Source of the DNA: Bryobacterales bacterium
GTDB taxonomy: Bacteria > Acidobacteriota > Terriglobia > Bryobacterales > Bryobacteraceae
Length of the DNA stretch: 41,721 nt
Assembly: GCA_016789745.1 (NCBI GenBank)
Contig: JAEUQF010000331.1
Location: 1-41,721, forward strand
Direction: 5' to 3'
The notes beneath the pieces were generated by a model. It was given only the letters and a program-made list of their open reading frames with translations, made no database searches and was not told the DNA's origin. Shown piece after piece: positions 37,301 through 41,721 of the stretch. A program made the position numbers and the translations under genes. Positions within the stretch are counted from its first letter, which is position 1. Every line of letters starts with the position of its first letter.

Positions 37301-40300
37301 CGCGGCCGACTTGCAGCGTGTAGGCAAAATCCGACAGCGGTGGATCACTGTGCACCAGAAACTCGACTAGCTGCCGCGCCGTATCCCGCAATCGCTCCTC
37401 ATCCCTGGCCGACAGCACGATTGGGACTGGCCGTGGGTTCGCGCGTGCCACCGGCAGCTTGGCGTATTCCTCAATCACCAGATGCGCATTGGTGCCGCTG
37501 AATCCGAAAGAACTCACCGCGGCGCGGCGCGGGCGTCCACCCTGGTTCTCCCAATCCTTCAGCCGCGTGTTGACATAGAATGGCGAGTCATCGAAATCGC
37601 AGTGCGAGTTGGGCTTCTGGAAATGCAGGCTGGGGGCCAGTTGGCGATGCCGTAGCGAGAGCACGGCCTTGTGTACGCCCGCCATGCCCGCCGCGGCAGA
37701 GGTATGCCCGATGTTGCTCTTCGCCGCACCCAAGGCGCAGAAGTGCCGCCGCGCCGTCTTCTCCCGGAACACCGTAGTGAGGGCTTCCAGTTCGATGGGG
37801 TCACCCAGTTGCGTCCCCGTACCATGCGTTTCGATATAGCTGATGGATTCCGGATCAATACCGAAACGCTGGTAGACGTCGCGTTCCAATTCGATCTGGC
37901 TCTGCACGCTGGGAGCCGTGATGCCGTTGGTCCTACCGTCCTGGTTGATGCCGGAGCCGATGATCACCCCGTGGATGGTATCGCCAACACGTAGCGCATC
38001 CGCCAATCGCTTCAGCACGACCAGGCCAACGCCCTCCCCGGGCACAAATCCGTTGGCCGAATCATCAAATGACTTGCACTGGCCGTCGGCTGACAGCATG
38101 CCCGCCGCACACATGCCGACGTACGAAGCGGGCGTCAGATACAACGTCACTCCACCGGCCAGCGCCATGTCGATCTCGCCGTTGCGCAGCGCCTGGCAGG
38201 CAAGGTGCGCGGCCACCAGTGAAGAGGAACAGGCCGTATCGATGGGAATCGCCGGCCCCTTCAGATTCAGATGATAGGCAATGCGAGCAGCGGCGATGGA
38301 AAAGCTGTTGCCGGTGTTGAGTCCGCTGGACGGCTGCTGGTTCAGCAGGTGCACGTACTCGCTGTTCATGATGCCCATGTAGACGCCGCAGCGGGCTCCG
38401 GAGAGCGCCTGCGGGCTGTAGCCGGCGTCTTCGAAGGCCTTGTAGGACTCTTCGAGGAAGATGCGATGTTGCGGATCCATCGCCTCGGCTTCGGCCGGCG
38501 GAATGCTGAAGAAGGACGTGTCGAAGCAGTCGATGTCATCCAACGCCCCGAGCCACTTGCAGTAGATCTTGCCGGGCTTGGAAGGGTCGGGGTCGAAGTA
38601 GTCGCGGACATCCCAACGGTTGGCCGGGATCTCCTTCACGGAGTTACGCGCGTTCTTAAGGTTGTCCCAGTATTGGCGGAGGTCCGGCGCGCCGGGATAG
38701 CGTCCCGACATGCCGACGATGGCGATGCCATCGGTGGGAGGCGGAGCCGCGGCAGATGGTTGCGGCGCCGCTGGCTTCAGCCCTAGTTCCCCTTGCAGAT
38801 GCGCCGCGAACTGAACAATGGTGGGGCAATCGTAGACACGTGTGGCCGGGATCTTCAGGCCGTACTGCTTGTTGACGGACTGGATCCATTCCACGCTGAC
38901 AATGGAATCCAGGCCGAGTTCGGTGAACGGCACGTCGGCGGCGACATCGTCGGCATCCATGTAGAGCGCGGCGCCAAGGCTGGCACGCAGGCTGTCCTGC
39001 AGCGCTTCGAGGGAATGCTCGGCTGGAGGGCGTGCAGGCGTCGGCAGCGGCGGGGGCGCGATGGGCTTCGGTGTGACGACAGGCTGAACCTGCCCTGCAA
39101 CATGCTCCGCGAATGCTAGCAGCGTCGAGTGGTCATAGATGCGCGTGGCCGGCAGTTTCAAGCCGTACTGCTTATTCACCTTGTGGATCCATTCAACGCC
39201 GGTAACCGAGTCGAGCCCTAGCTGCGTGAACGAATCGCTGAGAGAGATTGCGTTAAGGTCCAGGTAGAGAACCTCGGCCAACATGCCGGCGAGCGTTTCG
39301 GCGATCTCGTTCCTCGAAGCGACGTTCTGCCGCGGAGCAACAACTACCGCCGGGCGCTGCTCTTCGGCGAACCAGTAGCGCTTCCGCGAGAAGCAGTACG
39401 ACGGCAGGCTGACGCGCCGTCGGGGGCCGTTGTGCAGCGCCGCCCAGTCAACGTCTGCGCCGGCAAGCCATGACCGCAGTGTGTTGTGCGTGGCAGGTTC
39501 CCCTGGTTGTCCCGCGACAAATGCCGTCAGCTGGGCAACGGCGTCAGCGACGGTGCTCGCGACGAATCCGAAGCGCTCTCCCATAGGCTCACGGCCGACC
39601 TGCAGCGTCCAGGCAATGTCGGCCAGCGGCGGGCAGTCTTCTTTCTGAAGGAATGCCAGCAGCCGTTCCCCAGCGGCCTTCAGACTGGCGTGGGTCTTCG
39701 CCGACAACACAATCAGCTGCGGACCGGCGTTCGAGACGGCCGTCGCTGGCTCAGGCGTGTAGGCCTCGACAATGACGTGCGCATTCGACCCACCGATGCC
39801 GAAACTGCTAACGCCGGCGCGCAAGGGCGCAGCCCATTCCCGCGTTTCGCGGGCGAGATAGAACGGAGTACCCTCCAATCGCAGATAGGGGTTCGGCTCC
39901 TGCAGGTGCGGATTGCCGGGAATACGGCGATGGCGCAGCATCTGGATCACCTTGATCATGCCGGCCATACCCGCGGCGGCTTCCAGGTGCCCGATGTTCG
40001 TCTTCACCGAACCGAGCGCGCAATGCCGCGAGGTGACCGCGGCCCCCTGCTGTTCGTACAACTCGGCGAAGGCAGCCTTCAGGCCGTCGATCTCCACTGC
40101 ATCGCCCAGCTTCGTTCCCGTGCCATGCGCCTCAATGTAGCCGACGGTCCGCGGATCAATGCCCGAGCGTGTATAGGCATCCACCAGCAGCGCCTGCTGC
40201 GCCACGGAATTCGGCGCGGTCGGCGACGCCGCCTTTCCGCCATGATTCTCCGCACTGCCGCGAATCAAGCAATAGATGTGGTCGCCATCAGCCAAGGCCT

Positions 40301-41721
40301 TGTCGAGCGGCTTCAGCAGCAGCGCCGCGACCCCTTCTCCGCGCCCGTAACCATTGGCGGAAGCATCGAACGTACGGCAGCGCCCGTCCTCACTGAGCAT
40401 ACCCGCGCGACTGGCGCCGATCATGATGTCCGGCGTGAGAATGACGTTCACCCCGCCCACCAGAGCCGACTCGCAATGGCCCATGCGGATGGCCGCAATC
40501 GCGCGGTGAATCGCAATCAGCGAAGAGGAACACGCTGTGTCGATGGGCTCACTGGGGCCGCGCAGATCCAGCGCATAGGAGATGCGGTTCGCGATCACGA
40601 AGTGCGAGACCAGCGGGGGCCCATCGGCGTTTGGATGCGAGCCGAGATGCCGCAGCCACGCTTCCTTGTAGTCCGAGGTCGACACGCCCATGAACACACC
40701 CACCGGGCGGCCAGCAAGGTCACTGGCACGATAGCCCGCGTCTTCGATGGTGGCCCAGACGGTCTCCAGCAGCAGCCGCAGTTGCGGATCCATGCCGATG
40801 GCTTCCCGCGGAGAGACGCCAAAGAAGGCCGGGTCAAACTGATCGACGCCTTCCAGGAATCCAGCCTCATGCACTCTTGTCTTGCCGGGCTCTTCGAGCG
40901 CATCGCCGTAGATGGCACGCCAGTCCCACCGATCGGCCGGAACATCGGAGGCCATGTCGCGATTCGCGGCGATCAACTTCCAGAACTCGTCGACATCGGC
41001 GGCTCCGGGAAAGCGGCCGCTCATGCCGATGACAGCGATGGGCACGGATTCGGCCGGAGTGTTGATGGCAGGCGAATCGGCCGGGGCCACCAGCGGCTCC
41101 ACCGGGGCCGGACGCAGTTGCGCGGAGAACTGAGCCGGATAGCGTTCCACCAGGTAACCGGCCAGCGCGCGAAGTGATGACCGTTCGAAGAACAGCGTGG
41201 GCATCAGGTCCAGCCCAAAGCGCCGGTTGAGCGTGTTGGCGAACTCTGTGAACGCCAGCGAGTCGAAGCCGTACTGCGGCAGCTTGGCATCCGGCTCGAT
41301 CCGATCGAGAGGCACCTTCTGCTGTTCGGAGACCATGGCGGCCAGCACGTCCAGAACCTGCGTGAAGGTGACATCGGCGGGTGGCGCCGTAGCATCGGTT
41401 TCCCGCGCCACAAGCAACTTCTCCCGGAGTCGCGCGGGGTCGCCATGCAGCACCAGCACGTGATCCAATCCGCTCCCAAGGCAATGATGGAAGGCTTCGC
41501 ACCCAGCCGCGGCAGGCATGGGCGTCAGGCCGGAGCTTTGTTTCAGCAGTTCGGCATAAGCGGCGTCGAGTTGCATGCCGCCGTCGCGCCAAAGCGGCCA
41601 CGCGATCGACACGGTTCTCCCCGAGCGTTCCCCCTGAGCGACCAGCCGGTTGCGTTCCCGGGCAAAGGCGTCGAGGAAGCTGTTCGCCGCCGCGTAGTCG
41701 GCTTGCCCCGGATTGCCGAAG
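22326..41721 (-). CDS. Trans-AT polyketide synthase megaenzyme with beta-branching modules and terminal condensation domain (N-terminus outside window)
   Basis: The frame is open from its TGA at 22328-22326 to the window edge, about 6,465 codons. No AT domain (no GHSxGE) occurs, so extender units come from the enzyme at 12275-13129. Domain order, N to C, with approximate coordinates: KR end (41580-41721), ACP1 (41260), KS1 (41044-39765), ACP2 (39208), ACP3 (38905), KS2 (38730-37455), ECH (36715-35965), ACP4 (35776), KS3 (35592-34318), KR (33840-32700), ACP5 (32524), KS4 (32277-30990), DH (30466-29660), KR (29640-28600), ACP6 (28363), KS5 (28155-26865), ACP7 (26152), KS6 (25943-24705), ACP8 (24097), condensation (23720-22400). 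Linkers after each KS end in YPFxRxRYW-like flanks. Proline/alanine-rich linkers join several domains. The gene overlaps the small gene after it by 4 bp. Confidence 0.96.
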   Translation of the reverse strand, partial: FGNPGQADYAAANSFLDAFARERNRLVAQGERSGRTVSIAWPLWRDGGMQLDAAYAELLKQSSGLTPMPAAAGCEAFHHCLGSGLDHVLVLHGDPARLREKLLVARETDATAPPADVTFTQVLDVLAAMVSEQQKVPLDRIEPDAKLPQYGFDSLAFTEFANTLNRRFGLDLMPTLFFERSSLRALAGYLVERYPAQFSAQLRPAPVEPLVAPADSPAINTPAESVPIAVIGMSGRFPGAADVDEFWKLIAANRDMASDVPADRWDWRAIYGDALEEPGKTRVHEAGFLEGVDQFDPAFFGVSPREAIGMDPQLRLLLETVWATIEDAGYRASDLAGRPVGVFMGVSTSDYKEAWLRHLGSHPNADGPPLVSHFVIANRISYALDLRGPSEPIDTACSSSLIAIHRAIAAIRMGHCESALVGGVNVILTPDIMIGASRAGMLSEDGRCRTFDASANGYGRGEGVAALLLKPLDKALADGDHIYCLIRGSAENHGGKAASPTAPNSVAQQALLVDAYTRSGIDPRTVGYIEAHGTGTKLGDAVEIDGLKAAFAELYEQQGAAVTSRHCALGSVKTNIGHLEAAAGMAGMIKVIQMLRHRRIPGNPHLQEPNPYLRLEGTPFYLARETREWAAPLRAGVSSFGIGGSNAHVIVEAYTPEPATAVSNAGPQLIVLSAKTHASLKAAGERLLAFLQKEDCPPLADIAWTLQVGREPMGERFGFVASTVADAVAQLTAFVAGQPGEPATHNTLRSWLAGADVDWAALHNGPRRRVSLPSYCFSRKRYWFAEEQRPAVVVAPRQNVASRNEIAETLAGMLAEVLYLDLNAISLSDSFTQLGLDSVTGVEWIHKVNKQYGLKLPATRIYDHSTLLAFAEHVAGQVQPVVTPKPIAPPPLPTPARPPAEHSLEALQDSLRASLGAALYMDADDVAADVPFTELGLDSIVSVEWIQSVNKQYGLKIPATRVYDCPTIVQFAAHLQGELGLKPAAPQPSAAAPPPTDGIAIVGMSGRYPGAPDLRQYWDNLKNARNSVKEIPANRWDVRDYFDPDPSKPGKIYCKWLGALDDIDCFDTSFFSIPPAEAEAMDPQHRIFLEESYKAFEDAGYSPQALSGARCGVYMGIMNSEYVHLLNQQPSSGLNTGNSFSIAAARIAYHLNLKGPAIPIDTACSSSLVAAHLACQALRNGEIDMALAGGVTLYLTPASYVGMCAAGMLSADGQCKSFDDSANGFVPGEGVGLVVLKRLADALRVGDTIHGVIIGSGINQDGRTNGITAPSVQSQIELERDVYQRFGIDPESISYIETHGTGTQLGDPIELEALTTVFREKTARRHFCALGAAKSNIGHTSAAAGMAGVHKAVLSLRHRQLAPSLHFQKPNSHCDFDDSPFYVNTRLKDWENQGGRPRRAAVSSFGFSGTNAHLVIEEYAKLPVARANPRPVPIVLSARDEERLRDTARQLVEFLVHSDPPLSDFAYTLQVGRDGMQERLACVASSVAELREKLAAFLRDGSGVVRGRVPRKHGRLAFVDADEALLRQIRTQAQRGEYAYLLEQWVNGLLFDWNTLASEPRPSRISLPGYPFARERHWVKQAIAAAPAPPPPTQVRGPVALASPESLPMVFPSTVSSKARTHLAPLDAPLTAPELLLQHLSRNPVPVCDNALMQAALRAGTVHTGSSTAISLRSAAVKLEMFPDGVVLLTMRDEAGRNTFTEALSQGLIEAFGHVGRTPSIKVLVLTGYGHYFACGGTRDALLAIQSGAARFTDSRVTSLPLECEIPVIAAMQGHGIGAGWAMGLFCDGVLHSEESIYHSPYLQYGFTPGAGSTLVFPYHFGSALGRDILVSAREYKGRELRGFGAGMTVLPRAEVLPRALAAAHHLAGESRESLLQWKREQARPLRERLEATFAAEVAMHEKTFVGSDEVRAKIEATYGGSPAGLPETPAPKPAPIADPVNNDEALRAIVRTLRETLADELHLRPEKLDVEVAFVELGLDSINTITWLRELNQSHGISITAMEVYSHPTILELASHLLQQGHGVPIADPTPAPPPAPREVKRSDIAIIGMAGRFPASPDIESFWENLAAGRNCITEVPADRWPVADYFDADPAKPGKTYSKWMGAIEDIDKFDPLFFNIAPLEAEAMDPQQRLFLETCWSCIENAGYDPTKLAGSRCGVFAGCGPGDYGLAAAGGEMDAAALTGGSMSILAARISYFLNLQGPCVALDTACSASLVAVATACDSLLLGNSDLALAGGVSIMASPMMHIMTSKAGMLSPDGRCYTFDQRANGFVPGEGVGVILLKRLEDAERDGDRIDAVIRGWGVNQDGKTNGITAPNGDSQTRLEKYVYDRFALNPDGIQLVEAHGTGTKLGDPIEVAGLVKAFRAYTGRDNYCALGSVKSNIGHLLAAAGVAGVIKAALALRHRTLPPTIHFETLNERIEVSGSPFYVNTVARAWEVAEGMPRRAAVSGFGFSGTNAHVVIEEYSGAEVRDAAGPVAITLSAKNADRLREQASNLLRYVQNSACSLQDLAYTLQVGRTAFPERLAFVADSLPDVASKLKAYLAGEAVPGLHHRRVKPDRDALPKPANSRDLRALVGAWTNGAEVDWTSLHAAEKRQRLALPTYPFARERYWIGSTKRTRPQQATLLCRPVWRAAAPAALSTGAEGFAHHVVLLCGSMTPPAAVPGVRYMALPGRPFEAVACQAFDALKELLREHPRQPILMQALVEDPILLGLAGLFRTAMLEHPNLRAQVILVATGAAPEQAITENRACADAVVRYTNWVREVLRFEELTSPEPQPCWQDNGVYLITGGSGALARLFAVEIAARTLQPTIILAGRGALTTATQQLLETLARRGATAEYRQADVTDEGSVAKLIGDIQSTYGRLDGVLHAAGTSRDNMLTRKSTADFEAVLAAKVRGTVLLEGAVRPLAPKLFVLFSSCAGAAGNTGQADYATANAFLDAFAHGPSGTRMVSIDWPLWKQGGMHMDDGKIVAIRAATGAEPLETEAAMQAFYRAVASGLPQVMVLSGDLAHLRQTFFPSPKVEEPDLRPRVVDQLKSLFGETIRLAKDRFEEEEPLENYGIDSILITQLNQRLTQVFPSISQTLLFDVRHLGDLADALLKLFRAECQRWTGVTAGVSAVALPQPVPSTAVAKAATPVPTPGTQEPIAIIGISGRYADAESLDAFWNILQSGRDCVTEIPAERWPLDGFYQPDPDKAIAQGKSYGKWGSFLNTFADFDPLFFNIPPVQAMGMDPHERLFLETCWEAVESAGYTRERIASATGGQVGVFAGITKNGFERNATQWKRQGVTPHTSFGSVANRVSYFLNLHGPSMPVDTMCSSSLTAIHEACQSLRQGECRMAIAGGVNLYLHPSSFVELSAQRMLSADGRCKSFGAGGNGFAPGEGVGAVLLKPLPAALTDGDPIHAVIRGTHVNHGGKTNGYTVPNPTAQGDLVRETLRCAGVNARHVTCIEAHGTGTELGDPIEVSGLTQAFRPDTAETGFCALGSVKSNLGHLEAAAGIAGLTKVILQMKHGRIAPSLHAREPNKAIPFAETPFVVAQELTAWERPSEGGTRLAGVSSFGAGGSNAHVLLEEPPRRPAATVSAQPEIIVLSAKTEERLVAYAQRLYDFLGHATPALRDLAFTLQAGREAMAWRLGFIAGSLDEVKQTLRGFLENHPQSGVVRGHVEKTRGGLAKFSRDEDIQAALEAWHRKRKLAQLLEVWVSGTTVDWARLHAGDLPRRIELPTYPFARERYWIPYEQAQETAAGESKPLHPLVHRNTSDLSGLRFTTVLTGDEFFVADHVIGGQAVLPGVAVLEMARAAVELVAHEPVSLQHVAWTRPVAVTGDSRALTISVQDKGAGRLRFEVCAPGDDVPYAQGLAVLGSMPEAGRLDVDKLRRATAARFDAAACYAAFQAMGVHYGPAQQSIAELFVGGGQILARLTLPAAASGDAFQLHPSLMDGALQACIGFALQNPAEGQATASVPFALEELLVYTPCANEMWAWIQQGPKLAITLCDAAGRVCLSMQGLTFRSLSAAAPASGLVLAAPRWEPAAAAPALLPDYQRQQVFAAGEHSESFEAMAARVFALVREWLRQPASRPMLLQVVVPAAGDASLGSGLTGLLRTAHLEQPLFHGQVIETDAFAGPAMLADNAAHPDDLYVRYEAGVRHVQRWREVDPPASGGASPWKSGGVYWITGGAGSIGRAFAEHIVAQQPTAKVILSGRSALNAEQQAWLEKHRGSIVYHRADVSRIEEVERLVAEHGRINGVLHAAGITRDKLIVRKSAAEFDEVLSPKVTGVRNLDRATRHLDLDFFALFAAGAGVLGNPGQADYATANAYLDSFAAYRNQLVAAGERRGPTFSIDWPYWQDGGMRMDAASQSAMKEKLGLVPITTATGIAIFEHALRSQHSQILALTGDPARLRALLGATSEPAPGNEPETLPFLRGLLSTALNVPAHRLRPDESFSEFGIDSIVAMNLTHKLEDTFGSLPKTLFFEYQTLAALARYFTENHAGKLRRTPAAPPPPAPQPQQPAPQPHAGKALDIAIIGLSGRYPLAPDLDVFWNNLRDGQDCITEVPASRWNWRDYFPQDGTGAGTHRSKWGGFLDDVDKFDAQFFSIPPRIAPFLDPQERLVLEETWKALEDAGYRPKSLQTDGVAEVGVYIGSMYSEYQLLGAELTMAGTPAAFAANPASLANRVSYFLNLHGPSMTVDTMCSSSLTSIHLACQDLKLGHTRMAIAGGVNLTIHPNKYLMLSGGQFISTEGRCESFGEGGDGYIPSEGVGIVILKRLADAERDGDNIYGVIKGSALNHGGRTNGYSVPNPNAQRRVVVQALEEAGVDPRAVSYVEAHGTGTKLGDPIEVAGLAKAFGLQPGDGHCLIGSVKSNIGHCEAAAGVAGLTKILLQMRHRQIVPSIHSRTLNPNIDFAATPFEVNQALRPWQQAAGGPRIAGLSSFGAGGSNAHLVVEEYAQNPRPVPATPPTPAIIVLSAKNEQRLRDTAANLAAFLDRADLPLEDIAYTLQVGREPMEERLGFTASSLAEIRSHLRQYLSAGKSAFRQPAILADWLSGKDVDWESLHRDGPRPRRVSLPGAVFVRQRYWIDRPTSATVALPAAAPVFEARNGERVRFELAPLDGVSTPPPTPPDIDPPEPPSPSAPPPPPAQPAEPAPEFALALASLEEKLRASLAETLFMGADEIKPETPFLDLGLDSIVAVEWIKQINRDFQLDIQAGAVYEHLNLRRFTAFLQSQIQGEVPSVPTPAAPLVPTRAAEPAPAPPSVVSTNAIAVVGMSGRFPGAPDLNAFWRMLEKGDTAFSALPRDRGWDLDAIYAPEPQSNKTYVRRGAFLDSIDCFAPLFFQISPKEARTMDPAERLFLEEAWHALEDAGLDPGSLSGRNWGVFCGNGGDYSLRIKEVLGFSPHVTLSQVPARVAHFFNLQGPCQSVDAGCASSLLAVAEACDQLLLGRCEAAIAGGALIHSTPNLLISACQIELLSRGDSGRALDAEAQGMMPGEAVGVVVLKRLADAIASGDHIHGVIEGWSSNHNGRTNGMVAPNADAQAALFEGVYSRFAIDAGTITLVEANASGMPQADAAEIQALTRVLHHPFALSTVENNIGHAFHASGICHLMKVLLAIRHGQIPATPGVNQPRTAPGSPFTIHSRTTPWDAPVRRAAVSSFGATGTNAHLVVSGAPSGQTQTAPVSDGPVLIVLSARNAGGLPRRAGDLRRWLEHNDVDLRQLSANLLLRRTHFEERCAIVVSDIASLSQELARIEKGQPGPGVLLGSVDADQRVTPALSALAASTREDLLILADLYTKGVKLDLAASFQPHEKAVLSLPGYPFEKRRCWISDTAGRPAPERSAVPTSIDRLTALVCELTGLAAADIRADKPLSLYGVDSLLSMRLLNRINDSYRAEFDASLLRHDTLETLAKAVDAALDTEPPPTAAASSPQRPDFIESVDLEPRSKPELISAGQGEAQLERLLQMGAGVWEENGLLRFEFLKGTQTRETLQAAVTHPRSLLASLEKGARYYPASHMQRFALDAAQLHGSTAFHIGQAFWLDTPADVELLNRAYNDITRRHAILRTGFRRIGEQWAQVVSDSLNVTCREQRWPQVTDRASFLAALETFQKQQLKSPYDLNHTPLLDVFLVHNTRDLAAVYFQTHHSHADGFTLFLFQQELYRRYRALQQHAPWPEAPQAALYAHFALTEFDAASAANTVYWTGLLDRNPQGASLQDRAEHLESVTRAAGLVTLESSPLHSAELSEGCRRLGITLTQLVSCAVALLTYRLTLRSMPIQMVYNLRDRVAFETVLGDFSSSAPLLLSIEPGMKIRQLFEAYQEALLAIQTHKRFDFVELIGRMAGTETWSGISIDSNNRDSLCEVTDFASRLIDIPIEGREPVAPLVVCLVQTGGRLDLQLIYDRSRLSTRTMQLFAQAVNNLLPAMIADPDQPAGSLPVPQELLLRLAGNTNRPEPERPLTARVAVDRTA
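22400..23720 (-). other. Terminal condensation domain of the PKS (chain release)
   Basis: About 440 residues at the C-terminus have the NRPS-condensation fold: YYPASHMQRFAL start, RHAILRTGF, and QTHHSHADGFTLF with intact HHxxxDG (about 23280-23310). No adenylation domain or thioesterase follows. It should release the chain from ACP8 onto an alcohol or amine acceptor, forming an ester or amide. Confidence 0.88.
23850..25943 (-). other. PKS module 6: non-elongating KS6 (KS0)-ACP8
   Basis: KS6 keeps the Cys (VDAGCASSL, 25440-25442) but EAHGTGT is changed to EANASGM (25021-25049), losing one catalytic His. KSNIGH is ENNIGH, losing the Lys. Such KSs transfer a chain without condensing. ACP8 has YGVDSLLS (Ser 24096-24098) without Trp. 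The pair sits just before the release domain. Confidence 0.87.
25980..28155 (-). other. PKS module 5: KS5-ACP7 (beta-branching flag, proline-rich linker)
   Basis: KS5 is complete (VDTMCSSSL with Cys at 27636-27638, EAHGTGTKLGD, KSNIGHCEAAAG). No reductive domain follows. A long linker rich in proline (about 26270-26400) leads to ACP7, LGLDSIVAVEW (Ser 26151-26153), which carries the Trp flag. It is a second, separate site for the HMGS cassette. Confidence 0.87.
28210..32277 (-). other. PKS module 4: KS4-DH-KR-ACP6, KR lacks catalytic Ser
   Basis: KS4 is complete (VDTMCSSSL with Cys at 31761-31763, EAHGTGTELGD, KSNLGHLEAAAG). The DH has DHVIGGQAVLPG (HxxxGxxxxP, about 30340-30380) and HPSLMDGALQA (DxxxQ, about 29880-29910), so it looks active. 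The KR has an intact TGGAGSIG and GQADYATANAYLD, but the expected SS before AG is AA (ALFAAGAG, about 28808-28830). ACP6 has FGIDSIVA (Ser 28362-28364). Confidence 0.87.
32340..35592 (-). other. PKS module 3: KS3-KR-ACP5
   Basis: KS3 is complete (DTACSASL with Cys at 35085-35087, EAHGTGTKLGD, KSNIGHLLAAAG). The KR has LITGGSGALA, where the last Gly of GxGxxG is Ala, and LFSSCAG and GQADYATANAF with catalytic Ser, Tyr and Asn present. The HAAGTSRDN segment keeps an Asp at the B-type position, which would favour a D-hydroxyl; this reading is tentative. ACP5 has YGIDSILI (Ser 32523-32525) and no Trp flag. Product: beta-hydroxy intermediate. Confidence 0.85.
35640..38730 (-). other. PKS module 2: KS2-ECH-ACP4 (in-cis ECH2 domain, beta-branching flag)
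   Basis: KS2 is complete (DTACSSSL with Cys at 38229-38231, ETHGTGTQLGD, KSNIGHTSAAAG). Next comes a crotonase domain of about 250 residues (36715-35965) with FACGGTRDALL, ECEIPVIAAMQGHGIGAG and SPYLQYGFTPGAGST, close to the free ECH2 at 19457-20215. ACP4 has LGLDSINTITW (Ser 35775-35777) with the beta-branching Trp. No KR or DH is present. The domain may decarboxylate the intermediate of module 1, of module 2, or both. Confidence 0.88.
38775..41044 (-). other. PKS module 1: KS1-ACP2-ACP3 (beta-branching, tandem ACPs)
   Basis: KS1 has a complete triad: DTACSSSL (Cys near 40531), EAHGTGTKLGD and KTNIGHLEAAAG. No reductive domain follows, so the beta-keto group is left. ACP2 (LGLDSVTGVEW, Ser 39207-39209) and ACP3 (LGLDSIVSVEW, near 38905) both have Trp six residues after Ser, the flag for HMGS-cassette action. 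The two ACPs are alike, with a shared VNKQYGLK(L/I)PATR(I/V)YD stretch, which suggests duplication. Tandem ACPs are usual at beta-branching modules. Confidence 0.9.
41170..41721 (-). other. PKS domains: ketoreductase C-terminal end and ACP1
   Basis: The first visible residues are GNPGQADYAAANSFLDAFA, the KR segment with catalytic Tyr and Asn, followed by SIAWPLWRDGGM. ACP1 carries its phosphopantetheine Ser at 41259-41261 (YGFDSLAF) and lacks the beta-branching Trp. The rest of this module is beyond the window. Confidence 0.85.

Noticed and set aside
39486..41177. 563-codon plus-strand open frame opposite the PKS
   Set aside because: It is antisense to KS1 and the tandem ACPs, whose motifs are unmistakable. 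Its translation is rich in Arg, Gly and His with no family features, as expected for a GC-driven mirror frame.
22326..41721. Integrated AT domains after the KSs
   Set aside because: The post-KS stretches are the usual KS-flanking linkers ending in YPFxRxRYW; no GHSxGE nucleophile motif is present.

Overview
The window is about 41.7 kb of GC-rich bacterial DNA with densely packed genes. I see no rRNA, tRNA, insertion sequence or CRISPR array. The organism is probably an acidobacterium of the Solibacter/Bryobacter type. The basis is inference: a TonB-dependent receptor with an N-terminal carboxypeptidase-regulatory-like domain, a RegB/RegA redox pair, a Tat-exported GH95 enzyme, and a large secondary-metabolite locus.

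Region 1 (1-5156, plus strand) is a tight five-gene run: a 5'-truncated ATP-grasp ligase, a short divergent cis-prenyltransferase-like protein, a GT2-like glycosyltransferase, a threonine-synthase-like PLP enzyme and an MlrC/M81 protein. Two of its junctions are 4-bp ATGA overlaps. I cannot assign it to a known pathway.

Region 2 (5159-7020, minus strand) encodes a RegB-type quinone/thiol redox sensor kinase and its RegA/ActR-type regulator. The 400-bp gap that follows holds three matches to GCGNC-N5-GNCGC, a RegA/PrrA-like inverted half-site pattern, and a possible 46-residue membrane peptide. Divergent from it (7421-12268) are an OprC/NosA-type TonB-dependent copper receptor, with its CxxxM and HxM copper motifs intact, and a GH95 alpha-fucosidase-like enzyme.

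Region 3 (12275-41721) is a trans-AT polyketide locus. Minus-strand genes encode a malonyl acyltransferase and a PedC-like acyl hydrolase. Divergent from them is the beta-branching (HMGS) cassette: donor ACP, Cys-to-Ser decarboxylating KS, a class-3 lipase-fold hydrolase of unknown role, HMG-CoA-synthase homologue, ECH1, ECH2, and a free-standing condensation-superfamily acyltransferase. Converging on this from the right is one open frame of more than 19.3 kb on the minus strand, running off the window edge. In biosynthetic order it reads (KR)-ACP1 / KS1-ACP2-ACP3 / KS2-ECH-ACP4 / KS3-KR-ACP5 / KS4-DH-KR*-ACP6 / KS5-ACP7 / KS6(0)-ACP8-C. It has no internal AT domain. A 229-residue protein of unknown function is translationally coupled to its end.

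Taken together, the acyltransferase would load malonyl units on the AT-less modules. Four ACPs carry the Trp flag for beta-branching, so the HMGS cassette could act at up to three positions. The chain would pass a non-condensing terminal KS and leave through a terminal condensation domain rather than a thioesterase, so an ester or amide product is expected. I do not recognise the product.
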